Positions 23,401-36,700 of a stretch of DNA of 64,000 bases are shown piece after piece. A program made the position numbers and the translations under genes. Source of the stretch: Protonemura montana (Eukaryota > Arthropoda > Insecta > Plecoptera > Nemouridae); assembly GCA_947568835.1 (NCBI GenBank), contig OX387603.1, positions 7,616,943 to 7,680,942 of the forward strand, in the 5' to 3' direction. The notes under the pieces are model-generated. The model did no database searches and was not told the origin of the DNA. It saw nothing but the letters and a program-made list of their open reading frames with translations. Numbering within the stretch: position 1 is the stretch's first letter; each line of letters starts with the position of its first letter.

Positions 23401-26400
23401 GATATACATAATTTAGCGCCGAAATTAAATTAATTGGTTGCAATAAAATAACAGCTGTTTCACGGAGCCATGTTTCTATATTTAGAACACGTTCAAATTC
23501 AACAGTGAATAAAATAATGGCCATAATTCATTACAGCTACGAAAGGGTAAATATGAATTGTCGAAATAAACAGTTTATCAGTTCAATTAATATTTGATTA
23601 AATAAAGCATTTATTTAGCGCAGTTTAACCTTTATGGGAAATTAAAATATAATTTCTTTTGTGAGATGACATTTTCAATTTCAAGTCTGCGTAACAACGC
23701 AGTTAAAAAAAAACTCTCTAAAACTGCAAATCCAGTACTAGGTGAATGTGGGATGGAGACACCGCAAGCTATTTCGTTTCAATTCTCCAAAATATTCTGT
23801 AAAGAGACCTACGTAAACTCCTGTCCTAGGATAACTGTAAGGGTGCTATGCGGAGTGTGTGGGTGGAATGCCGCGAACCCTGCGAGCCAACTGAGCATTC
23901 CTCTTCGCCGGAAACTACTAGCACTTTCGCCTCCGACAAGGATATAGTATAAATTAGGTAATGTTTCACATCTCATCTTTCCCATTTCCTTATGATGCTG
24001 TTTCGTCCTGCTCGTGACGTACTTTGAAATCGTAGGGTGCGAGAAAGGGACGATCCTTTTCGTTTAATCAACACAAAGGTTCTCAGAAGGCAATAGTTCA
24101 GCAATATAATATCTAAACGAAGGACTGAAACAAACGCTAGGAGGTTTGAAGTCATTTTTATATCAAGATTCTGCATCTTGGTGTACAGGAACCAATAAGA
24201 AAAGTAACCAATGCAGGATACCAACAAGGTTATACATTTTTAAATTTTATTTTCACTTTGGGGTTTTATTTTAGCTCTCGCTACTAATTCCTAGTTCCAG
24301 TTCACTGTGCTGGGCTGTTGCTGAAGTTACTCAACCCCTAATTTTAATTTGAACTTGAACTTGGGGATATTGCATTTAACCAGTCCCTGAAAAAGTTCTG
24401 TAAACGGTTTTATCAGCCATACAAATTGAGTAGACAAGTTTCGTGTAGTTATACTCAACTACTCTAGAGTAGAACTATTCCTAAATAATTCTGTCTACTT
24501 AATGCTAATCGGATGCTAAAATATAACATGAAGTTACAGGTGGTGGAAGGGCACTAGAGAACCTAGGTATATGTTACATTCGCTAACATAACTCTAAAGT
24601 GTTCAAGATCAAAGATATCTTTCCAAAGACATGTTCGAAAATACAAATTTTTTTTTTCTTCAATTATTGGCCTTGATTATTTTAGGTAGATGCATTTAGG
24701 ATGATTAAACTAGGTAATTGTTTCACTATTTTTTGGTTTTTTGTTATCAGAAAATTGTCAGGAAGGCTTTCACCCTTGATAAAGTAACAGGTACAAGTTA
24801 CGAAACGTTGGGAAATTTAGTTGTTCTTCACTTAGCATTCAAAACCCAGTTTAAAAAGTGTTTGTCAAAACTAGTGCTAAGATTAGATTAAGTAGACATG
24901 AGTCTAAATACCATAATATATTAACTCCTCCGCTATCAATGACTCTCTGCTACCAAAAATCAGACCACGTTATTGTGCCACTTTGCGTGGGTTCTGGTTC
25001 CTGGATGTCTTCGCGCCGATAGCTGATATCCAGCAAGTGTACCTTCATGTACGTAATGTAATTAGCTTGATGCGTCGTGCGTTCGTTTCGCTCCGTCGAA
25101 ACCACGGGCTGCTACGCAGGTTCGTTTCGGGGAAAAGTTCAAAACATGTTACTCTCGCGACTCGTCTCCTGGTGGCAGTTCATTCACTAGCACACGATCC
25201 CACATTCTGGGGTCATTACGCGTATGCCACAGCATCGAGGTATATATTAGCCGGGGTTGTCGGTTTGATTCCAATTTAGAGAGGGCCTTGAGTTTTAAGT
25301 CCTGTTTTATCGAATTATTTACACATTTTCGATTATAAATAAAAGTATAAAACTAGAATTTATTATTAGCAAGGAATATCAAGATTGTAGCGAAGTATGC
25401 TACTTGAATTCGACACCTCTAGCTTCAATTTCGGGGGTAATTGTCATTTTCTCTCTAGCTATAAATTGCCAACCTTTATAGTAATTACCCCATCATTGCC
25501 GAATATTGCCTCTATGTATTTTGGGCGACTATTAACTGCAGCACAGCAAGTCTATCAATAAATGGGCCCCTGCGCATAGCTAACGTAGTACGCCCTTGCG
25601 AGCGCCGGCTAAAACACACCCCCAGTCCTCCGTTGTTTAAAATTAAATTTTACATAACAAAATAATACGTCCCATTAATTATGTTCGTTATAGCAATATT
25701 TTACAAAGACTTTGGCATGACAAAATGTGTTCACAGCGATTCTCCTTAGGGGTGGTGAAAATGTTGTTGTTGAAAATAATGATCTTCGAGCCACAGGGGA
25801 TGTTTTTGTGTTCTACCACAGGAACATATCCAGTCGTAATTTTTTAACACTGTCGCTAATTTTCGAAGGGAGCCTGTTAGTCGTTGTTTTTTTTTCAGAA
25901 GGGATGAAAGAGTTGAAGAAGAAACCCGCGGGCATCTTTATCGTGATAAACAAATCACTTCCAAGGAAAAGTTTCATCAATAAAGTTCAAATGAGACTTA
26001 CAAGATACGCTGGTTGGCCTGTGGCTACGACCTGCTGGCCTGCGGCATCTCGGAAAAAAAGAAAAGCCAAGAAAAGTTGCTCTTGCCAAAGATGAGTGTT
26101 GTTGCGGAAGCTTTGCCAAAAAAAAGAATTATAAGAAAGCGAAGAACGAAATAAAGACACGAGATACGTGTATTGGATACGCAAACGTTGCAACTACGCG
26201 CGTTAAACTGTCGCCAAGGAAAATTAGGAAAAACTTTGGTAATAACACATTGGGGCAGAGAGGCAAAATGTTTTTAAATCGAAAATTTTGATGTTATTTT
26301 TTTTACCTTAAGAAATTACGAACGAAAAATGTATGCTGTCACATTAGAAAGTTTTATTTTAAATATATACATATTCTGGGTGTATAAACGAGTTTGGTCG

Positions 26401-28980
26401 AGTTTGGTAGTAAACGAAGCAAATACACCTTAACTTCTGATATCAAACTCGGTCGGGTTAGAAGTGGTTTAAGCCCCATTAATGACCAAAAGATCCCATT
26501 GTATCCCAACAAAGCACAAATGGAAATAATTGCCACATTTTTTTATGAAATCTCATGTAAATTGCAAACGCTTGCAATGCGCGGGGTGACCCCGGTGTCC
26601 CCATTTCGAGACGGTTATAGTGTTCATAATAATAAAATTGCCAAATTAAATGAATCACAGAGGGAAATTATCGCACGGAAGTATAATGTTCTTGTGCATG
26701 TCGTTAGCCGTAAATGCCACTTGAATATACCTGCAAAGGAGAATGTTGATAACGCGTACTTATTACAGCTCCCCTATAATGTCTGTATCGTTTGACTCAG
26801 CGCGCCCCGCATGCATGGCACACCTGATAGGCTGTCGCGATATTGGGCAAAGACGTAAATTAATGAGGTACCCTGCCGAGAGGCAAATGTCGCCCGTGGG
26901 TCGCGATCAGACCCAGGTTTCTTGCAAGGAAATGCTATGTACACGCACGGGCCGGGAAGCAATACACGGCGAAATGGGATGGGAATATTTCATGTCTCTG
27001 TTTGGTGGGTGGGTGGAAATCTTGACATGAATAAATAGTAGGTGAATTCATCAGTGAAACGTATTCTGGGATCGCTATCTTGTTGTATGTGATTTGATAT
27101 TACTAATTAAATGAGTCACTGAAACATTCAGCTTTAATTCGGAATGTGTATGCGTTTTTTATGAAGTCGAAGCTCGTATTATCTTACATATAACTAAAAG
27201 GCGTAATTGAAAATTTCCAACCAATTTTAAGGGGTTCATACTTATTTGCTGGAAAGGTAAAAAGACCAATGAATAGATAGATAATGCAAAGTTATCCTTT
27301 TTTATAGTTTTACAACTTTAGCTCAAAATTGTCTTTTACAAACTTTAATAGCTGATTATTCACTTTTGAAGCAATTACAGATTAAGTCACAGATCTAGGT
27401 TGGCATGCTACTGCTACCGTAGTCTCATCATTCTTCTTGGGGCGACCGGAATAAGATTATGAGAGGATGGAATGAGGGGGTGGAGAACGATCGAGTTACA
27501 CAAGAAGACCCAACAATGCATGGTGTATCAACGTAATGATGGTGGTGAACCAAAGATTAAGAAAAACATTCCACTGGATAGATGTCGAACAAGTTGTCCA
27601 AGCGACACCAAAGAAAAAAGGTAGCAAGCCAACATACTCTTGTAGTAGGAACGGGGCCGTTTTTACACCCGACGAGTCTCGCATATCCAAGCGGGCACGA
27701 ATATATTATTTTCAAAATCCTATAAATCCAGAAACGAACAGCATTACCTCTACCAATGCGTTATGCACGACCCTATCATATGTGCGGTTGCTGCGTGATC
27801 ATACGAATCAACGGCATAAAACGGTTAGGACTCTTCGCGAAATATCCCCTAGCTCGAATTGAAACTGACCAATCGCTCGCTGATGGTTTGAACGTTGCAC
27901 AAAACTAGGTTTGCCACTTAGCAGGCTCAAGAGAGCTAAAGTTAGCCTGCCGAGGCATGGCTTGCAATTTTCATTCACCCGGCGTGATGTAGCTACAAGC
28001 TAGCCTGGTAGGTGCGCCTGCTCCATCGCCCACAAATGGGTCATAAACGTGTGGGGGGTTAAAGACGTGGCATGACGGACACTCGTTAATCTTTTAGTAT
28101 CGCTTCGAGCCGTTCGGAAAGACTTTTCCGGCTGCTAACGCGCAATAAACGGCTTCGACGATATATTTGAAATGGTTGAAGAAGACCGTTACTTTTTTCA
28201 CTAGTTTACCGTGTCCGTGTGTACTCTCTGGTTTATTTACTGTTGTTGTTATCTGTTCAGATGGCATTTTTGAAACAATGACTGAAGAAATATTATTTCA
28301 AATCTTTAGAAATTGACACAAAAACTTCAGTTATTTAACAAAGTCTTGGATACTAAAATTATTGTTATTTTTATTTACTATTATTAGTATTATTATTTGT
28401 ATTATTATTTATCGAAAAATTGCGGTATTTCTGCTTACCATGAAAATTTAATATTAAATTTTAAAGCATTTTTTTTAATCTCGCATTTTCAAAGGTCCCG
28501 TACGAACATCAGCTATACGCCGTTTTATGTAAAAATCCGATGAAATATGAATTTTCGCGCACATTTCAAAGGTTTTGACTCATATTTATAAGTCCCCGAC
28601 GCGTCGTACGTTACCAGCATAGCAATGAGTTCGGTGTCGTATTAGAGACGTTCAGGCAGATTAAGACGGATAGACGATCCGAAAGGCATATCGGCCAAGT
28701 AAGGTGCACGAGGTCCCCGCGCAGACCGACGATAGAAGCCCTGGGATGCTGGGACAGAATCCAGAGAAGATCAAAGCTCGAAATGAAATGTTTTTAATAT
28801 CCCAAATATGTTTAGAGCTTTGGATCAAAAGAGTACCGCGCGCGGCCACTTTATCACTGGTATCTGGAATTTAGTGATGAAATTAGTTTCAGTTATGTCC
28901 ACCAAAGGTTTTATGCTAAAGGTAATTCCTCAAAGCTAGATTAACGAAGCAAACATATGTTCCGTTTGGCAAGAGAACAT
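20421..28980. other. Long stretch without a recognised gene
   Basis: Two CpG-rich islands stand out: 21,640-21,860 and 22,540-22,850, the latter with repeated GGAAC words (GGAACGGAACGGAACGG). Both have overlapping open frames in several phases, as GC-rich DNA does, and none resembles a known protein. The stretch 23,300-23,650 is AT-rich with many TAATTA-type words. Frames of up to 133 codons (26,394-26,795) show no domain. These may be regulatory or first-exon regions of genes outside the window; this is inference. Confidence 0.4.
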
Positions 28981-29350
28981 ACTTTCCCGGCAGAGGCGCC
29001 ACCGGTCGCTTTGTGGTGACATGAGGGCCAACTGTCATTTTTAAAAACACCACGAATAATCTCCACTATCATCCACTTTTTCTCAAAAGCTTTTGTTATC
29101 TCAAGATCCTTTGTTTTTCGAGCTATTTTAAAATATGTTCTTCCAACTATTACAATGGGAATATTTTGCAGATATAAACATTATTTTGAAATCCTGTCAC
29201 TTAAACCGTAACTGAAATTTTATTCGTGAGTTGAAGCATTGCTGAGGGGGCAGTCTTTGAACTGGCATCTTCTCTCGAGGGCTAGACTGTAGCAATGCTG
29301 GGGGGCAGTCCTCGTGCACGGACTAGAGTGTAACAATGCTAGGGGCAGGT
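28981..29350 (+). repeat. Dispersed repeat family D, copy 1
   Basis: GGCAGAGGCGCCACCGGTCG, AGGGCCAACTGTCATTTTTAA, TTTTTCGAGCTATTTTAAAA and ATTTTGAAATCCTGT match in order the sequence at 44202-44520. The 3' part carries three tandem units built on AGCAATGCTGGGGGGCAGTC (29234-29350), whereas the other copy has one. Confidence 0.75.
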
Positions 29351-30215
29351 TTAAAAATTTGTCCTGACTTTTTTAATAAAATTTCTAAATTCAAAAATGT
29401 TACTGTAAAGATCGAAAACGCTGGACAGAATTTCTTGAGCGACAATTTTTCTTCCTTGACGTACATCCGAACCGATATCATCTTGAAAATGCAAAATCAT
29501 CTCTTGCGATGAAAATTTCACGCTCCTAACCAGGTGCATATTAAAGAGTGATCGAGGATCATTTGCGTTCGGTCAGGCTAAGAGATCGTGAGGCGAGAAA
29601 ATCTGTGAGGACTCAGCGAGTTTTCCCACGAAGTTGATTTGACACAGATTAATGATGGATGCGTAGCCGACGCAAGTCAGAGCGCGTGACAAGACGCTCG
29701 ATCAACGTCGCGACGCCGGAAGTGACGTCGTTGGAACAGCAAATGCTTAAGCGAGAAGAAAGAATAATTAGGTATGAAGTGGGTCAGGAGAAATAAGAGC
29801 GATGCGTAAGAGAGCTTTGAGGAAAATAGGAAAAGAGGAAGATAATGCTTTTCCATGATACCCTCTTATGTTTTACTCGTTCTCAATTTGAGCTATCAGG
29901 TTCCGTAAAACGCTATTTATAGAAATTGCATGGGTAGTACCTGTGCTTTATAAGATTGCCCTTAAACCTAGCGAAATTCAATTACATAGTTTTTAAAATA
30001 GCATAGACGACACCGATTTTGTAATGGGTTTTTGTGTCATAATTCGCTCCTTGATAATATACGTACCATAAAATTGCTAAAAGTTTGTGAAATTAAAACA
30101 AAATATTACCTTTCTGCAACAAAATCTTCCTGTTAGTTGACGGAAAATTAAAATAAGTTCATCTGAATATTAGTTTATTAGTTTTAATAATGAAAAAATA
30201 GATTTAAGAAACCTA
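29351..30215. other. No gene seen
   Basis: A CpG-rich island at 29,560-29,760 (CGACGCAAGTC, CAACGTCGCGACGCCGG) is followed by AT-rich sequence. No coding frame was recognised. Confidence 0.45.
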
Positions 30216-30323
30216 ATTGAAGGGGAGCCAGACTGGACGAATGTGCAGTCGAACCGGGACACGAACCCGGGACCACTTATTTGCTAGTCGAGTGCTCTTC
30301 CAACTGAGCTATATTTTCCCCCT
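30216..30323 (-). mobile_element. tRNA-derived SINE, left member of a divergent pair
   Basis: On the minus strand TATAGCTCAGTTGGAAGAGC (A box and D arm) is followed by GGTCCCGGGTTCGTGTCCCG (T arm and B box), then a non-tRNA body beginning GCACATTCGTCCAGTCTGGC. The acceptor ends do not pair, so it is not a functional tRNA gene. It lies head to head with the plus-strand copy starting 57 bp away. Confidence 0.8.
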
Positions 30324-30379
30324 TGAGGAGAGCCCTTATCCCACCCGGCGAAAACTGCCCGGATAGCGCCCGGATGTGT

Positions 30380-30495
30380 GCCCGGATAGCTCAGTTGGTA
30401 GAGCACCCTACCGGCAATTGGGAGGTCCCAAGTTCGTATCCCGGTTCGGTTGCACATTTTTTCAGTCTAGCCATCACTTGCTAGTTGCAGCTCCC
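30380..30495 (+). mobile_element. tRNA-derived SINE, right member of a divergent pair
   Basis: GCCCGGATAGCTCAGTTGGT carries the A box, CCAAGTTCGTATCCCGG the B box, and the body starts GCACATTTTTTCAGTCTAGC, the same family as the inverted copy on the left. The 5' and 3' ends cannot form an acceptor stem. No target duplication was identified with certainty. Confidence 0.8.
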
Positions 30496-33400
30496 TAGTC
30501 GAAACGCCAGAAAAACCAAAAACCCTCAAACCTGATTGAATATCTTTCCAAAAATAGATCTCGCTAGAAAACATAAAAAAACAAGGTATCGTTTCAAAAA
30601 AGGGTTCAAAATATGAGCAATTACGTCCTGCAAACTCGATGCATTCGTGTTGTTGTTGCATTCACCCAACTGGATATAAATCTGTGAGCATCGCGTGCTC
30701 CCCGCGCGTCAACAATGTCGACGACTATTTTCCGTGAGTCTACAAAGGCACGCCACCATTGCAAATCATTGTCACTACAAGTTCATTCCCTCATCATATG
30801 CCACACTATTTACACAATGACCTTTTCGCAGCCTGCTGCTAACGCCCGAGCAAACGCTGTACTACAAACTAGACAGAAATATCTTGGAAAAAAAGCGATG
30901 ATTGCAAAACAACTGAACATAGGCGAAAGTTTGATGCTGATGGATGGACGTCCATAGATAGACAGACCACTTCGTTGTTTCATTTTTCTTCGTTTTTTTT
31001 TCCTTTGGTATGATTGTTGAAAACATCTAGAGCTCCGCTATTTTCAAAGTTCAATAACCATCCGACCCCGCGTTTGTACCCCTTCGATTTTCGATGCCTC
31101 GAAATTGAAACGTCTCTCTTGAGGATTTGGAGCGGGGGCGCGCTGTGTTTTAATGGGATATGGTGGAGGCGCCACGATATCATGAGAACATATCACCTTT
31201 GCGGGGGGGTGGGTGTCGTGAACCCTGCACGCACAGCTCCCCTCCTACCCTCGGCACCACTCACACATATTTCAATTGCAAAACCTCAGAGCTAACTTCC
31301 CAACGGAAACTTTCAAACTCTCATCGCTACGTTCTCGTGATTATTTCGAGAAAAAAAAAGAGAGCGGATGGAAAAAACACGCTTACGCTTTTGAAATAAT
31401 CGCGTTTGTTCGTGGATTTGTAAAAAAAAAAAAAAATGTTGGCCAATAAATTTTAGAAAGTTGAGCACGTGTTATTTTACCTATAGGTATTCTGTAAAAG
31501 AAATCAGCTTAAAATGTTGCCTCGCTTTGCATCATGATGCTTTTCAATTTTCTTGGTAGTCTAGCATAAAGTTTTTAACATCTTAAAGTGTTTATAAAAT
31601 GTTTACCTCACAACTCTAAAAGGATAACTAATTTTCAAAAGTTTAGCTGTCAGATGAGTTTGTAACTTGCGACAAACTTCTTGTCGCGCTTCAACAAGTA
31701 CGAATGTCACTAGTCACGTGCCTGGTATTGAATTAGGTGACGAGGCCCGCTTGCCCCCATGCTCGGCGCCGATAAATCATCGAGTGCATTTCTGTCATGC
31801 GTCGTCTAGGCGTGAACGACGTCCGGGAAGCAACAGGCGTCGGGACGCCAGCGTCTTCCGTGTGTGATGCAATTGCAGTTTTATGTGTGACATTTTTCTA
31901 GAACTTTGTTCGGAAAGGCACACGGTTCCGAAACAAACGTGGCTTAATATTGCAGCCCAACTCTTACGGCTCTTAAGAGGGAGAAACTTGTTTTAGCTCA
32001 GTTAAAAGCTGGTGGGATTAATGGGTGAAGGAATCGATTGTTGAAATTGCAAAAAAATATGTGACATCTTTTTCTTGGTGGCCCTGAGGCTCACAAGAAA
32101 ATTGTAGACATGTTTCACGCGTTGCGCATTGAATTAAAATTATCTTTTCAAATTAAATTATCATTTTTTAGCCAAAATATATTTAAAAAGAGTTGAAAAT
32201 TAAATTAAACGCATCGTGTCTGAAATTTCCATGTCTTTACTGAATCTTTTTCAATGAATTTTAAGCCTTTTATCTTTATTTAACGCTTCAGTTTCAACCA
32301 GACCTGTTTTAACTAAAAAAAAAATACCATCAACCAGATAGCAACTTTCACCCTTAGAACTATAAAAAAAAAACCCTTTTGGGAAACGATTTTCCAAGAC
32401 ATTATGCAAACCAAGTGTGAAAAGTGAACAAGGTTTGAGAAGATTTTCTCCTCGAGCTGCATGATGAATTATTAATTTCCCTCCTTCAAGGATAATAATA
32501 TGCCCGCGAGAAACACTGGCTTCTACAGCAACAATACCAACCTATATGCTGACAGGATAGCTTTCAGAAAGCGCCCCAACCACCAACAATACATTGTCTA
32601 GATGACATAGCCCACGTTCTATGTAACAATCCAGAAACTCGCCAAACTGTTCCACTCGGAGGTTTGATATACGAGCCTTCCGAAACTGAGGTGTAAAAAG
32701 GAAGGTGCGAGACTGGCGAAATACCACCGCTAGATCGATCAGCATGAGCCGAGCACTTACCCCCACCATGATGAAGTGGCTTGTAGTACTAGGTAATAGA
32801 TTGGTGATATGGAGAGGTTACACCAGGAAGAATCTGACACGCATTCATCAACCTCTTCGACCTACGGTTAGAAGGTTGATTTCGTGAACTTGATGGCTGT
32901 TATAGATAGAATGTAATTGGTGCGGTGCTATTAGATTTCTAGTGGGTAATGGCTGTTGGCAAAAAGGTGTGGTTAGATTTTGCTCGGACGTTGAGACGGT
33001 AGTGTTATCAAAGAAAAAATTGGAATTCGATTTTGTTTTCCGCGCAAATTGAAGTATACTTTACTGTGCTGTATATAGATTTTATTTTTTGTTTTCTCTC
33101 GATCCTGTTTATTTTGTAGTCTTTTAAGCTTGTCGTTATCTTCTTGAACGAGTTTTAAAATAGTTTACTTGCTTTACCGTCTTGAAAGTAATATCTTGTT
33201 TGTTTTTGGGATAATTTTTAAATTGCATCTTACGTAAGTTGTACTTAATGAAAAATTCCACCAAGTAATTGTGGACTTATAGTTATAATTAGTTATGAAT
33301 TCAAATAATTAATTAACACTGAATTCTGAGAAAAAAATTATCTCTGGCCATTTTCGTCATATTTTTATTTGTTTCTCAGGGATCTTATCAGAAAGAAGCC

Positions 33401-33600
33401 AATTATCAGAGACCAACTGGTTCATTTCTGTTGACCATTTTCAAAAGCAAAAAAAAAAAATACTAAAACTTCGTCCATATTCTGTTTAACAGTTTTCTCA
33501 CTATTTTTGAAATAAGGTTGATCACTCCTTTAAACAGGAGCCGTGGAAATTAGTATTGATAATTCCACCGGAGCTGGACCCAGAACGCAGAGTGCAAGCC
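30496..33600. other. No gene seen
   Basis: Poly-A tracts (31419-31435) and a CpG-rich patch at 31,740-31,860 occur. Frames of 60 to 93 codons are unsupported. Confidence 0.45.
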
Positions 33601-33722
33601 TAACCCCCATACATTTTTGGATTAAGTTGTCATCACCAAGGCAGCAACCTCTGCAAATCTGGAATTGGCTGATCATTTTCAAACTCTGGAGATTAACTTA
33701 AGCTATGCTTTGTGGATCAGAC
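33601..33722 (-). repeat. Dispersed repeat family A, copy 3
   Basis: On the minus strand GATCCACAAAGCATAGCTTA, GAGTTTGAAAATGATCAGCC and CAATTCCAGATTTGCAGAGG align with the copies at 4588 and 18224. It is the most diverged of the three and its termini are unclear. Confidence 0.5.
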
Positions 33723-36700
33723 CTCTGGAGTGTCACCATTAGTGAACCATAAGAGGGTTCTCACTTAACGCATGGAGTACAGACACTTATAAAGCACCCT
33801 AGATTCTGGAAGATGGTGAAGATGGTTAGGGTAATAAGCAAGTACAAGCACTACATTAATTTCTCCTACTTACACAAGTTTTTCTTTTTTCTTTTAGATT
33901 GTATGCAACCATGGATTACATGGATGAAATTAAATTAAAATAAACCCCAAATAAAATCTAAGAAATGTTTACGCTTTGTCCGTGTGAATTGGTTGTTATT
34001 TTAGTTACAAGTACAAAATAATCGCCTTTTAGTCTCGTGTGGTTGTGTCATTAAAAGTGACCGAGACCATGGGCACATAGGCTCATAGCAATGCGAGGAG
34101 TGAGACTGCGATGGCCAGAGATGGAGACTAGATCTTGGAGACTCGGTCTTGGGTACTCGGTCATGGTGACTTGGTCATGATAGATGATGGGAGTGGGACC
34201 GTGATCATGTCACGGAGTAGTAGTTGTATAAACCTGTACTACTTCTTAAAAAAAAGATTCACTGAGATCAAGAAGGGACGTCGTGAACCCAGTGGCAGTA
34301 ATTTCAATTCAGACTCTTCCTAATTATTGGTTGACAATAGAGTTTCTGTAGATTTCCTTGACCATAGTTGTGACATTTTTCTTTTAAAGTTATTTTTAAT
34401 AATTAATTTTTCCATGTCAATACTTGATTTTCTTTGTTTTTTCCCCAGCCTTGATTGGTTTGCGGTCAGTGCACTTTTTCAGGACGAATTACGGTGCGCT
34501 TAACCCAGTAGCTCTGATAAAAGATCAGCATAGAACCAAACATTGCACTGTAAAACATCGATTGGAGGCGAATTCCGCTTCCATCCCTGCAAGGCTTAAC
34601 TCATCCCTGGAAAGTCGACAAAGCGAACCCTATAATGTATTCAGAGTTCCAAATTTAGCCTACATTTCGGTAAAAATAACTCGCTCCTGGATGAAAATAT
34701 CTGAAGAGCTGCTTGCTTGTTACGTTTCGTTCACGAGCGCAGGAAGTGTGCCGCCATATCGACGCCTGCCAGTTATCTAGCCAATGAATTATGCAAATCC
34801 GCAATTATTCCAGGAAGCCTAGCGCACAGAAAGGCGTCGCGGCGGCGAGCGCCGTGAAGCATGCGGAGCAATGTCGAGCGTCGGTTGAAATCGCTGTCTT
34901 AATCTCCAGCTACTTTTGATGGGATAATCTCTCCGGGGGAAAGCAGGCTGATGAAGTTGTTTCAGGGTGATTAGTCTCCGGCAATTTGAAGGGGATCTGC
35001 ATTTGTAAAACATTGCAAACATACTTTGCAATGACTTCACACAAAGTCAATACCATATTCCGTGGTAAATTTAATTTACATTTGATTTGATTACATTTTC
35101 TATTCGACGCACTTGTGACTTTTCTTCTCTTGTTGGTTTCAGCTCATTTTTGGTTCACAGAATTTAGCTTGACTGTAAAACTCCCTGATTAAAGCAACAA
35201 AATTTCAGTCCCCCTAACCGTCCACACAATATCAGACCGCAAATCCCCAAGATAGTAAAAGTATAAGCGAACAACAAATACGTTTTACATCATCACGAAA
35301 CCATCCCCCATGCTCCAAGTTAATGCTAACGCAATATACTTTCTATCATCCCTCCATTAGATTTTCTATCAGCAGACTAAGACCACTTTCTCCGTTATAC
35401 CAATTCAGCTGGTGACGACGATGATGGCACGTTACGTTGGTTCAATGTGAGTTGGTTCCATCAACGAGCTAAAGTCTCATTCCGTACGTGCCCAGCATAT
35501 CTTTGTTACGTTAACCGAAGAGAACGACGATACAGAGAAGGGTGTGCTGCTGTATCGTGTATGCTAATATTTCGACACTAGACAATTCACATTAAATTCT
35601 GTTACATTTCACGATGTACACGCAAATAAACCCAGTGCACGGCAATTCATACCTTAACCTTGCATCTGTTGAATGTGTGACAGTTTCGGGGAGGTTGTTC
35701 GCGTGCTCGAACGTGATGAGACACGTTCCGGAAGCTGCAATGCGCATTCAAAACTGCAACTGCTATTGGGAGATGAACACAAATAAAGGTATTGCCACTG
35801 GGGTGAAGCCGCGATGTCTTTTGATAGAATTTAGATATTTCTATAATTAATTAGGGTGTGGAATTCTGTCGAGGAAGTATTACATCCTGTCGGGGCTACC
35901 GAATGTAGGATGTGATCCTTTTAAAATCCTGCAGATGAATAAATTCCGAGGTGGAAAAAGTGGATTCAATGCTGTAAATTCAATTAGATGGTGTTCATTT
36001 ATTGGATGTAGAGCGATGACTGATATTGTAATGAAATTTTTCAAGTGCCGCTGGCGTCGGTGAAAAATTGCTTTCAGTAGTTTCCGAGAAGAAAATCGAC
36101 AGCGCTAGATATGATTAATGTCTATAAGGTCTACACCGCTCTGTACACACAATCAGAATATGCTCAGTGTACATTTGACGCCTGATAGGCTGCTTGAAGT
36201 ACACCGCAAAAACTAAAATTTAGGATGAATTATTCATGTTGTGAAGTTTAATTAACCTTCATAGTTGATGCTGATCATAAAACGCCAAAAACGTCCGAGA
36301 AAAATCGGGAAAATCTTAAAAATGTGTACACAAAATTTACTGAGTTCTTAGCTCGATCCTAGATTTACTGGAATTGTTTGACCAGTCTGACAAGAATACA
36401 AATAATCTTTTTTCCGTTGTCTTAAACACACAACGAATTAAATTCCAAGGAACACCAGGCACGATCAGATTCCTACAAGTTTGTTGATGTGCACGTACGG
36501 TGCAGGGCTTGGGCACCTTTACATTTGAATCGATTTCATTTCGGTATCTGATACCGAAGTCGACAACTTGCACCTATCTTACTGTTTACTTAATTAACGA
36601 CGCCACAAAGCCCCTAGCGCTTAAATCGCAATTGAAATCAAAATGTCACCCGTTTTAATTAGATGTTGCTTTTGCTGATTCGAAAACGTCGCGTTCGGAT

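Noticed and set aside
26394-26795. 133-codon plus frame
   Set aside because: No family recognised and no flanking gene structure; left as possible only if transcripts are found.
30380-30453. Functional tRNA gene
   Set aside because: A and B boxes are good, but the acceptor ends do not pair, the anticodon loop lacks U33, and a SINE body follows directly.
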